Positions 1 through 5,111 of a stretch of 7,192 bases of DNA are shown in pieces. The stretch covers positions 7,642-14,833 of the forward strand of contig PMGP01000347.1 of assembly GCA_003156235.1 (NCBI GenBank), written 5' to 3'. How positions within the stretch are numbered: position 1 is the first letter of the stretch; every line of letters starts with the position of its first letter. The notes below the pieces were generated by a model. That model was not told where the DNA came from, made no database searches, and worked only from the letters and a program-made list of their open reading frames with translations. The stretch is from Acidobacteriaceae bacterium (GTDB lineage: Bacteria > Acidobacteriota > Terriglobia > Terriglobales > Acidobacteriaceae). Both the position numbers and the translations under genes were made by a program.

Positions 1-301
1 TGGGCGTCTCCAACTGGCGGAAACTGTTGGCGGAAACCAGCAGGAAGAAGCGGCCTTGGACGCCGGTGATGATCTGAAAACTGCCGTCGGCCGTGGAGAT
101 GGCGGCTCCGACAGCCTTGCCGCCGTTGAGCAGAACCACGTTGGCGCCGGTGACTTTAGCCCCGGTGGCATCCGTGACCACGCCGCGGATGGAGGCAGCC
201 TGACAGAGAGTGGCGCTGACAGTCAGCAGAAGCAGAGCGAATGTGCGGGGCAGTGTGCGCGACAGAAAACTACGAGAGAAGGATGATGCGGAAAAAGGCA
301 T
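1..301 (-). CDS. TonB-dependent receptor, N-terminal part (probable corrinoid/B12 importer)
   Basis: Only the first 100 codons are inside the window; the rest lies beyond the left edge. The minus-strand reading starts MPFSASSFSRSFLSRT and shows an N-terminal signal peptide: basic residues up to R19, a hydrophobic stretch around residues 21-33 (FALLLLTVSATLC) and probable cleavage near QAA at 34-36. Residues 37-100 look like a carboxypeptidase-regulatory-like beta-sandwich (SIRGVVTDATGAKV, then ADGSFQI and a GRFFLLVSA strand). Acidobacteriota commonly place this domain before the plug and barrel of outer-membrane TonB-dependent receptors. The start is supported by AAGGAG five bases upstream. 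A cobalamin riboswitch in the leader makes a BtuB-like role in B12 or corrinoid uptake the best inference. Plug, TonB box and barrel cannot be seen, so substrate and intactness are unproven. Confidence 0.82.
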   Translation of the reverse strand, partial: MPFSASSFSRSFLSRTLPRTFALLLLTVSATLCQAASIRGVVTDATGAKVTGANVVLLNGGKAVGAAISTADGSFQIITGVQGRFFLLVSANSFRQLETP

Positions 302-328
302 GAAGGCTCCTTCGTTCCCCTCGGAACG
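302..328 (-). promoter_or_regulatory. Ribosome binding site and adjacent hairpin of the receptor gene
   Basis: On the minus strand the SD AAGGAG (complement of 307-312) lies five bases before the ATG. Directly upstream, positions 313-328 form a perfect six-pair stem (CGTTCC/GGAACG) with a four-base GAGG loop that abuts the SD. No U-tract follows, so it is not an intrinsic terminator. Its place between riboswitch and SD suggests it is the expression platform of a translational switch, the loop perhaps contacting a CCUC in the leader (for example the complement of 347-350). The stem is read from sequence; the switching role is inference. Confidence 0.6.
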
Positions 329-344
329 CAAGTGGGTTGAGGGC

Positions 345-590
345 GCGAGGACCGGTCTCCTGACTTGCGCTCTTCCAGCCACCTTCCCACAGGCGCGCCC
401 CAGGGGGCTCACCATGCAGTGGTTTACACAGGGCTTCCGCGATAGCGGAAAAACCCTGGCTGGTTCCCTGCCCTGGCCGATAAACGGGCCGCTGGGCCGG
501 GGCGCTCACAGTTGCGGGGCAGTGGCGGAGTTTCACCGCCTTCCCGAGCATCCTGGCGATTGCCGTGGTGGGTTGCGCTGCCCTTTGCCG
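345..590 (-). promoter_or_regulatory. Cobalamin (B12) riboswitch
   Basis: The minus strand carries the hallmarks of the cobalamin riboswitch in order: GGGAAGGCGGTGAAACTCC, then the B12-box part CTGCCCCGCAACTGTGAGC, then variable stems, then GGAAGGTGGCTGGAAGAGCG, and the closing AAGTCAGGAGACCGGTC (complement of 350-366). Spacing and order match the family. The element starts downstream of a good promoter and ends about 45 bases before the receptor ATG. Cobalamin binding in this family normally lowers expression of the downstream transporter. With no terminator hairpin and U-tract before the start codon, control is probably at translation initiation. The outer limits (P1 and P2 arms) are approximate because they were folded by eye. 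Whether it prefers adenosyl-, methyl- or hydroxocobalamin cannot be decided from the sequence. Confidence 0.93.
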
Positions 591-597
591 GGGCAGC
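577..597 (-). repeat. Leader hairpin 2 (7-bp stem) at the 5' side of the riboswitch
   Basis: Positions 577-583 and 591-597 are perfect inverted repeats (GCTGCCC/GGGCAGC) with a seven-base loop. It lies in the untranslated leader between the promoter and the conserved riboswitch core, and may be a peripheral stem of the riboswitch or an independent hairpin. Confidence 0.5.
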
Positions 598-603
598 CGA
601 TAC

Positions 604-626
604 GGCATGGAACAGATTTCCATGCC
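604..626 (-). repeat. Perfect 9-bp hairpin at the predicted transcript 5' end
   Basis: Positions 604-612 and 618-626 form a perfect inverted repeat (GGCATGGAA/TTCCATGCC) with a five-base loop. Its outer edge is eight bases from the -10 box, so the stem would begin at or within a base or two of the transcription start. It could be a 5'-end stabilising hairpin or a dyad operator for a DNA-binding regulator overlapping +1. The symmetry is directly visible; the role is open. Confidence 0.55.
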
Positions 627-633
627 AACATCG

Positions 634-663
634 TTTATAGACGGCGCGGCGCGGCGGAGTCAA
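634..663 (-). promoter_or_regulatory. Sigma70-type promoter of the B12-riboswitch/receptor transcript
   Basis: On the minus strand a -35 box TTGACT (complement of 658-663) and a -10 box TATAAA (complement of 634-639) are separated by 18 bases. Both hexamers match the consensus at five of six positions. The spacer is very GC-rich with repeated CGCCG units. Transcription would start near 627 and run through the hairpins and the riboswitch into the receptor gene, giving a leader of about 325 bases. The placement upstream of the riboswitch strongly supports the assignment. Confidence 0.72.
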
Positions 664-730
664 AACGAGCGCGGCAAAGAAGTTTGCCGGATCACAAAAA
701 AGTTTTATTGGGCTGCAATGCAGGAAGAAA

Positions 731-807
731 TGGTGACCCCGGGAAGACTCGAACTTCCGACACGCAGTTTAGGAAACTGCTGCTCTATCCACCTGAGCTA
801 CGGGGCC
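731..807 (-). tRNA. tRNA-Arg (anticodon CCU)
   Basis: The minus strand folds into a complete cloverleaf. The acceptor arm GGCCCCG pairs with CGGGGTC with one G-U pair. The D-arm is GCTC...GAGC. The anticodon stem GCAGT/ACTGC encloses the loop TTCCTAA, giving anticodon CCT, which reads AGG arginine codons. The T-arm is GGAAG-TTCGAGT-CTTCC. The discriminator base is A and CCA is encoded in the DNA (complement of 731-733). No mismatch suggests decay. A possible -10 (TAAAAT, complement of 822-827) lies 14 bases before the 5' end, but no matching -35 was found. tRNA-Arg genes are common integration targets, which fits the integrase remnant beginning about 110 bases upstream of its 5' end. Confidence 0.96.
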
Positions 808-915
808 ACTTTAGAATCAATATTTTACATGAAACAATAAATCTCTGGACCACTTGAGGACACTGTTGTGCTGGTCTTGCACTATTTCTCACGCGATAGG
901 ACCGGAGAACGCGGG
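808..915. other. Short gap between tRNA-Arg and the integrase remnant
   Basis: This gap separates the divergent tRNA gene and integrase stump. It is AT-rich next to the tRNA (811-845) and must contain the tRNA promoter. I see no direct repeat of the tRNA 3' end here, so no attachment-site copy can be named. Confidence 0.4.
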
Positions 916-1164
916 ATGAAATCGAGCAAGGCACGATACCAACAGAGTAGCATTTCCAAGCTGCCGCGGGCGAGTGGCGGCTTCCTCTGGAAGGTACGCT
1001 TCAGCGAGCACCGGAATGACAAGCGTCCCCAGAGGACGCTCACATTCGATGGCATCCAGTATCCGACCGAGCGTGATGTGCGGGCGGCGCTCGAGACTAC
1101 AGTTGTTCGCGTCAGTACCGGCACCGACCGGTACAGGGTCGAGTCCCTCTTCAGAGTCCGGAAA
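916..1164 (+). pseudogene. N-terminal remnant of a tyrosine-recombinase integrase
   Basis: From the ATG at 916 (GGAG eight bases upstream) about 81 codons read MKSSKARYQQSSISKLPRA onward. Recognisable N-terminal features of phage or island tyrosine integrases follow: a basic Y-Q-Q-S-S-I opening, a FLWKVRFSE strand like the W-x-x-R-[YW] of the arm-binding domain, then QRTLTF and the IQYPTERDVRAALE motif, where YPT plus an A-x-x-A/L helix is typical. Similarity fades near VESLF at about 1155. The frame then runs, without meaning, antisense through the convergent gene that ends at 1165. The core-binding and catalytic domains (R...HxxR...Y) are absent, so the gene is non-functional. The family call rests on motif memory, not a search. 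A small arm-domain protein unrelated to integrase cannot be excluded. Confidence 0.6.
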
Positions 1165-1917
1165 TCAGAACTTTGCGAAATCGACCATGACTTCTCTGCG
1201 CGCGGCAACGGGCTTGCCTTTTTTAGTGGCGGGAAAAAATCTGTATTGCTGGACAGCGGTCACGGCTTTCTTGTCCAATCCAAAGCCGAGGCCGCGTCGA
1301 ATCCGAACCTCTTTGGGCAATCCGTCTTCACCCACCAGCACTGTGACGATGGCCACCTGCACAAATGGATGTCTTGCAAACGGATCGGCGAAGTCCGCGT
1401 CCACTGTGTGAATGGGGATGGGCGCAGTGTAGGACAGCGGGTTACGATGCTTGTCCACAAACTGTGACTCATCCGGAGGAGGCAGGTCTCTCTCGGTGAT
1501 GAGGACCTCGGGAACGGTCTGGCTGCGATCGGCGCGAAAAACAACTCGAATGTCTATCCAAACAGGAACCGGCTTGCCGGCCTGCTTCCCCGACTCGAAT
1601 GTTGAATGGTTCACGGCCGTGATTGCGGCTTGATCGAACGCGTCGCCGTGCGTGTGCAGTATTTGAATATGCTCAGGAATGCCTTTGACGTCAATGACCA
1701 TGGCAAGCACAGTCATGCCTTGAATATGTTTAGCGGATGCGCTGTCAGGGTATGGCACATATACAGTGGTAAGCAGCCGGGGCGCTGTGACCTCGGGGCC
1801 TGCGTAGTACACGCCATCCTTATCAGGAACCTGCCGGCTCAAAGAGACTGCATCCTGTGCCCGAAGGCCGCTGGCCACCAGCGCCAGAAGAACAAATGCA
1901 TATTTTGTCTGTCGCAT
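1165..1917 (-). CDS. Secreted protein with two TonB C-terminal-like domains
   Basis: This is a 250-residue protein. A signal peptide (MRQTKYAFVLLALVASGLRA) is probably cleaved after A20, before QDA. Residues about 46-128 form one TonB-C-like domain (VIDVKGIPEHIQIL, then FDQAAITAVNHSTFESG and GKPVPVWIDIRVVF). Residues about 160-247 form a second one (VLVGEDGLPKEVRI, then LDKKAVTAVQQYRFFPA and GKPVAARREVMVDF). The pattern V-x-x-x-G-x-x-x-x-[IV], A-x-x-A-[IV], F-x-P-A and G-x-P-V is that of the TonB C-terminal family. Unlike a true TonB it has no retained membrane anchor or proline-rich periplasm-spanning arm, so it cannot transduce proton-motive force by itself. Such secreted TonB-C proteins are frequent in Acidobacteriota and uncharacterised. 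The start is backed by GGAG six bases upstream. It converges on the integrase stump and diverges from the porin gene. No promoter was confidently found. Confidence 0.85.
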   Translation of the reverse strand: MRQTKYAFVLLALVASGLRAQDAVSLSRQVPDKDGVYYAGPEVTAPRLLTTVYVPYPDSASAKHIQGMTVLAMVIDVKGIPEHIQILHTHGDAFDQAAITAVNHSTFESGKQAGKPVPVWIDIRVVFRADRSQTVPEVLITERDLPPPDESQFVDKHRNPLSYTAPIPIHTVDADFADPFARHPFVQVAIVTVLVGEDGLPKEVRIRRGLGFGLDKKAVTAVQQYRFFPATKKGKPVAARREVMVDFAKF

Positions 1918-2099
1918 TCGATTCTCCGATCTGTTCTCTTTAAATCCGTGGATCGTTTGGCTGCCTGCCGCTGTTGGTCAGCGAATGTTATATGATAACT
2001 TGCACGATTCATGGTATCTATTCTGAATCATCCTGGGCGGCAGTAACAACTGATCTTCATAGTAGAGACATAAATATAAAGATAAGATAAAGACCGCAT

Positions 2100-2109
2100 A
2101 CCGCGCGGT
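2100..2109. repeat. Perfect 10-bp palindrome ACCGCGCGGT
   Basis: This fully self-complementary GC-rich decamer sits inside an AT-rich stretch and is a candidate binding site for a dimeric regulator of one of the two divergent genes. It is about 180 bases upstream of the TonB-C gene start and 413 upstream of the porin start. The function is inferred only from symmetry and contrast with its surroundings. Confidence 0.35.
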
Positions 2110-2470
2110 TAGTACATAGTCCGTTCGTGTTAAATTCCAAGATTCAAGCTATTCCAGCTAAACAATCAATGCTTGCTGTGAAAGCACTGTAATAGCGGAT
2201 ATTCATGGCTTCGTTACGTGACACTCATGTGTTGCTTATAACTTTCTTTGAAACACTAACGGACTCTTTACGATCTCCATTGTAATGTCAGTGTAAATCA
2301 CCCTCGTTCGAAGCCGGAACGAATACAAGTGACCCAAGAAATGCACAAGTAATAAGACGCTGTGCCACTTAGTCCTTTCAAAAACAATTCGTATTATTTG
2401 CAAGTTCTTTACGTCGCCTCGCATCACAATCGGAGATGAGGGAAGCCATACGAGCACACCATTCCTCGGC

Positions 2471-2522
2471 AGAAGATAACTCTTCTTAACTAACGACGAA
2501 AAACGTCAAGGAGATATGCACG
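2471..2522 (+). promoter_or_regulatory. Porin leader: two small hairpins and the SD
   Basis: AGAAGA-TAAC-TCTTCT (2471-2486) and GACG-AAAAA-CGTC (2495-2507) are two consecutive perfect small stem-loops, the second ending at the base before the SD AAGGAG (2508-2513). The SD lies nine bases before the ATG at 2523. A competing ATG at 2516 is only two bases from the SD and in another frame, so 2523 is the true start. Confidence 0.5.
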
Positions 2523-4355
2523 ATGAAGACAAATATCAGGACGGCCATTGCATCAGGTATTGCAGTCTGTTGGCTTGCCGCACAGCTTTCGAGTCATGCC
2601 CAGACGACATCGGCCGCAGACACGACAACCGTGCCGCAAGCCGCCGCGACGACGACGCCCGACAGCGAAGCGATCATCAAAGAACTCACGGATATGAAGG
2701 CGCGGATCGAGCAACTTGAATCCGAACTGAAGGCAGTCCGCGATGCCAACGCGCTGCGCGCGGCAGAGAAGACAGCTGTGAGCGGCGCTCCGAGCAGTCC
2801 GGCGGCCACAGGCCAAGCTGCGGCAGCGCCTCCTCCAGCGGCGGCTCCCGCACCACCAGAGATGAGAGCGGAGGTCACAACCAAGGAGGCGCCGTTCCCC
2901 GGCGACTGGACCTGGCTGAACAGCAACGGGCGCGTGGTGGACACTCCGATGGCCACCAAGTACTTCACGCCGGAGTTCCGCGCCGACGTGAATTACACGC
3001 TGGATTACAACCACCCCAAAGACGACAGCCTGGGTGGATCGACAGAGACCTTCCGCTCCGATGAGGTTCAGGTCGAGCAGTTGAGCTTCGGCGGTGACAT
3101 TCGCATCGACAATGTCCGCGGCAGATTTCTAACCATGTATGGCATGTTTGCCACGACCACCCCGCGCAACGACGGCAGCGTCAATCGCGGCCAATGGGAT
3201 CTAGCCGACGCATACAAGTACGTCTCTGAGGCATGGGGCGGATATCACTGGAATGTAAACCACGGCCTCAACCTGGACGGCGGCATCTTCGTTTCGTACA
3301 TCGGCCTGTTCAGCTACTATAACGCCGACAACTGGACCTATCAGCCCTCCTTCGTTTCCTCCAACACGCCCTGGTTCTTCAACGGCATTCGCGTGCAGTG
3401 GTTCCCAACGAAGAACCTGAAGATTGAGCCGTGGTTCATCAACGGTTGGCAGTCGTATGCGCGTTACAACGGCAAGCCAGGGTTGGGCGGACAGATTCTG
3501 TGGCGCCCCAAGCCGTACCTGGACTTCGTCTGGAATAACTACGGTCTGGGTGAAGACTCCGCCGGCTTCCCTGGTCGCTCGCGCATTCACGCCGACTACA
3601 GCGCGCAGGTCAAAGTGTATGACAAGCCGAAGCAGCTGTTGGACAAAATTGCCTTCACTGTCACCGGCGACCTTGGTTGCGAATACGGCGGTGGCGGTCC
3701 CTCATTCGCCAGCACGAATGGCTTGCTGAATCAGAAAGGCTTTTCGCCGGAGACTGGTACCACAGACACATACAACGGCGGCGTGAACTGCCACAACAAC
3801 AAGAATGGCAGGCCCAAGCAGATGTTTGCCGGCTGGATGATGTACAACCGCTACTGGTTCGATAAGGACAAGTATGCAATCACCCTGGGCGGCGGCCAGA
3901 TGAACAACCCCGGCCGTTACCTGACGCTGCTGCCGCCCATCGACGGTGCCAACGCCGTCAGCGGCACTCCATACTATACCGAGAACGGCGGTGATCGCGC
4001 TCAGATGCATGACGGCACCATCACCTTGGATTACATGCCGAGCCAGTACATCACCTTCCGCGCGGAGACTGGCTACCGCTTCTCCGACACGCCTTACTGG
4101 ACCGGCCGCGGCGGCATCACGCCTCCCGGCGGCAACAACGGCTCACCGTCGCAGTATGCATGCGCCAGTGGCGCTCCCTCCGGCGCTGGCTATGTAAGCA
4201 GTTCATCGTTGTTCACGACTGGTCTCGCTCAGGCGATATCGAACTGCATCGGCGCTGGGAACAACAACTCAATGGGAGGAAACGCAGCCATCTGGTGGCC
4301 CGACCTGCGCACCAACCAAACTGTCAGCACGCTGGCCATCATGGTCAGATTCTAG
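2523..4355 (+). CDS. OmpL-like beta-barrel porin (porin-2 family) with N-terminal coiled coil
   Basis: This 610-residue outer-membrane protein has a signal peptide at residues 1-26 (cleavage near SSHA-QT), a Thr/Ala-rich stretch, then a coiled coil at about 48-84 (IIKELTDMKARIEQLESEL). A low-complexity Ala/Pro linker follows (85-113). From about 125 there is a large barrel with alternating aromatic strands, for example GGYHWNVNHGLNLDGG, WFFNGIRVQWFP and LDFVWNNYGLGED, ending in the terminal Phe (MVRF) typical of outer-membrane barrels. This arrangement matches the putative beta-barrel porin-2 (OmpL-like) family. The coiled coil plus linker could reach into the periplasm, contacting peptidoglycan or a partner. 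The mature part has four cysteines (386, 423, 547, 575) in loop-like Gly/Asn-rich segments, which may form disulfides. It precedes the efflux genes by 285 bases, so it may be co-regulated but is probably a separate unit. The substrate is unknown; a general or metal/anion-permeable pore is possible. Confidence 0.85.
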   Translation: MKTNIRTAIASGIAVCWLAAQLSSHAQTTSAADTTTVPQAAATTTPDSEAIIKELTDMKARIEQLESELKAVRDANALRAAEKTAVSGAPSSPAATGQAAAAPPPAAAPAPPEMRAEVTTKEAPFPGDWTWLNSNGRVVDTPMATKYFTPEFRADVNYTLDYNHPKDDSLGGSTETFRSDEVQVEQLSFGGDIRIDNVRGRFLTMYGMFATTTPRNDGSVNRGQWDLADAYKYVSEAWGGYHWNVNHGLNLDGGIFVSYIGLFSYYNADNWTYQPSFVSSNTPWFFNGIRVQWFPTKNLKIEPWFINGWQSYARYNGKPGLGGQILWRPKPYLDFVWNNYGLGEDSAGFPGRSRIHADYSAQVKVYDKPKQLLDKIAFTVTGDLGCEYGGGGPSFASTNGLLNQKGFSPETGTTDTYNGGVNCHNNKNGRPKQMFAGWMMYNRYWFDKDKYAITLGGGQMNNPGRYLTLLPPIDGANAVSGTPYYTENGGDRAQMHDGTITLDYMPSQYITFRAETGYRFSDTPYWTGRGGITPPGGNNGSPSQYACASGAPSGAGYVSSSSLFTTGLAQAISNCIGAGNNNSMGGNAAIWWPDLRTNQTVSTLAIMVRF

Positions 4356-4371
4356 CCGCCCAGTTCCACCA

Positions 4372-4394
4372 GGCCGCGATTGGCAAATGCGGCC
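4372..4394 (+). terminator. Possible terminator-like hairpin after the porin gene
   Basis: GGCCGC (4372-4377) and GCGGCC (4389-4394) form a perfect six-pair stem with an 11-base loop, starting 16 bases after the porin stop. There is no U-tract behind it (AAATAC), so intrinsic termination would be weak. It could instead protect the 3' end of the porin mRNA. Confidence 0.35.
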
Positions 4395-4506
4395 AAATAC
4401 GCTAGCTGAGCGGGACGCAATCACTATGTTTCTTTGTGGAACTCTTCATGCGGCCCTAACACAAATCAAGGGATACTCGAAGAATCATTTATGAAACTAG
4501 CAAACA

Positions 4507-4540
4507 GCAGCACCGGGATTGCTTGCAATTTCGGTGCTGC
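4507..4540. repeat. Long 16-pair hairpin between porin and efflux genes
   Basis: Two 16-base arms (4507-4522 and 4525-4540) flank a TT centre. They match except at two adjacent positions, where GG faces TT and can form G-U pairs in the plus-strand RNA. The outer nine bases (GCAGCACCG/CGGTGCTGC) and inner five (ATTGC/GCAAT) are perfect. No U-run follows on either side, so it is not a classical intrinsic terminator. Possible roles are an mRNA 3'-end barrier or processing site for the porin transcript, an attenuator ahead of the efflux operon, or a member of a dispersed palindromic repeat family. The structure is directly visible; the role is unknown. Confidence 0.7.
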
Positions 4541-4640
4541 CAAAGCACACCGAATGACATTGCAGTTTGGTCACTCTTCTGGCAGCTATCATCTACCGCA
4601 TATTCGCCAGAATGAAAGTGGAATGCAAAGGTAATCACTG

Positions 4641-5030
4641 ATGGAATTGGCTCTCAATCTCGTATGGACGGCGATAACTATAGCGATGTGCTGGCTGTGG
4701 GTGCGCCATGCGCGGCGCGAGGGTCCGGGACGCTTGGCGCAATTAGTCTCCCTTGGGATAGTCCTCGCCAACATGTTTGTTGTCATCACGCTGTATGACG
4801 ACATGGCGATGGCACAGAATCCCGCCGAGACACGCTGTTTCCAGCGCGAAGATGATTTAGGCGCGCATGAGCACGCCCCGCTTCATCCGGCCGTGGCATC
4901 GATTCTCACGTTTGCCGCGGAGCTTCCTTTCAAAACGTTTAGCTTTGCTGTTCTGGACAGTCTCCTTGTCCCGACGGTGAAGGTTCCCGCTCTCTCCTCC
5001 ATTCAGAATCGCCCCCCGCCGACCGCCTGA
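4641..5030 (+). CDS. Small two-helix membrane protein upstream of the RND efflux genes
   Basis: This 129-residue protein of unknown function starts at ATG 4641 with AAAGG nine bases upstream. Residues 4-22 (ALNLVWTAITIAMCWLWVR) and 32-52 (LAQLVSLGIVLANMFVVITLY) are two probable membrane helices joined by a basic loop (RHARREGPGR). The positive-inside rule puts that loop in the cytoplasm and both ends outside. The remaining 75 residues would be periplasmic: YDDMAMAQNPAET, an acidic/His segment (REDDLGAHEHAPLH), a weakly hydrophobic stretch (85-110), and a conserved-looking tail IQNRPPPTA. I recall similar small proteins with TDDL..AQNPAE and IQNRPPP next to TolC/CzcA-type genes in Acidobacteriota, but none with a known job. 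His76, 78 and 82 and Cys66 could bind metal. Located 81 bases before the tolC-like gene and in the same direction, it is probably co-transcribed and an accessory of the pump. Confidence 0.75.
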   Translation: MELALNLVWTAITIAMCWLWVRHARREGPGRLAQLVSLGIVLANMFVVITLYDDMAMAQNPAETRCFQREDDLGAHEHAPLHPAVASILTFAAELPFKTFSFAVLDSLLVPTVKVPALSSIQNRPPPTA

Positions 5031-5080
5031 TCTCTCGCCTCCCGTTTCATCCACATTTTGAGTTTTTTACATCATGTATC

Positions 5081-5106
5081 CGCCGTGCAGATCACGGCGC
5101 AAGGGG
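5081..5106 (+). promoter_or_regulatory. Hairpin abutting the ribosome binding site of the tolC-like gene
   Basis: CGCCGTG (5081-5087) and CACGGCG (5093-5099) form a perfect seven-pair stem with loop CAGAT. The SD AAGGGG (5101-5106) begins two bases later and lies five bases before the ATG at 5112. A stable stem this close to the SD can affect ribosome loading or mark an RNase processing site, setting relative amounts of the small membrane protein and efflux channel. Confidence 0.55.
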
Positions 5107-5111
5107 TGCAT

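Larger units (their letters stand above)
1918..2522. other. Long AT-rich divergent intergenic region
   Basis: These 605 bases separate the divergent TonB-C protein and porin genes and must hold both promoters. I see no convincing gene. Visible structures are GTTAT-ATG-ATAAC (1987-1999), a 6-bp inverted repeat GATTCA/TGAATC with 12-base spacer (2006-2029), a GATAA-rich AT stretch (2070-2092), a perfect palindrome ACCGCGCGGT (2100-2109), and a 6-bp hairpin TCGTTC/GAACGA (2304-2322). No -35/-10 pair with correct spacing stood out on either strand. The base composition is clearly lower in GC than the flanking genes, which may reflect horizontally acquired or decayed DNA or simply long regulatory leaders. 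Confidence 0.5.

Noticed and set aside
613..617. Same five-base sequence CAGAT as plus-strand loop in the hairpins at 604-626 and 5081-5099
   Set aside because: Stems differ, the first hairpin is transcribed from the other strand, and five bases match often by chance.
210..857. Several long frames on both strands across the riboswitch and tRNA region
   Set aside because: They overlap structured RNAs (cobalamin riboswitch and tRNA-Arg) and a minus-strand receptor start; long frames here are due to high GC content.
1134..1148. A T-arm-like sequence (AGGG-TCGAGT-CCCT) near the end of the integrase stump, sharing TCGAGTC with the tRNA-Arg T-arm
   Set aside because: The loop is one base short, no acceptor or anticodon arm surrounds it, and its orientation is opposite to the tRNA gene, so it cannot be a direct-repeat attachment site of that tRNA. 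It is explained by codons of the stump.
2236..2457. A 73-codon minus-strand frame with GTG start and a GAGGA five bases upstream
   Set aside because: The protein has no recognisable motif, the region is AT-rich intergenic, and an unusual start in a divergent promoter region is easily chance.
4434..4634. A 66-codon plus-strand frame (and inner ATG at 4491) between porin and small membrane protein
   Set aside because: No good SD, no recognisable motif, and the frame crosses the 16-pair hairpin, which better explains the sequence.
5056..5067. T-rich run TTTTGAGTTTTTT before the TolC-like gene, considered as a terminator tail
   Set aside because: No stable stem precedes it, so intrinsic termination between the small membrane protein and the channel gene is not supported.
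5058..5111. TTG start adding 18 residues to the TolC-like protein
   Set aside because: It would place polar residues before the signal peptide and ignore the good SD at 5101-5106 in front of ATG 5112.
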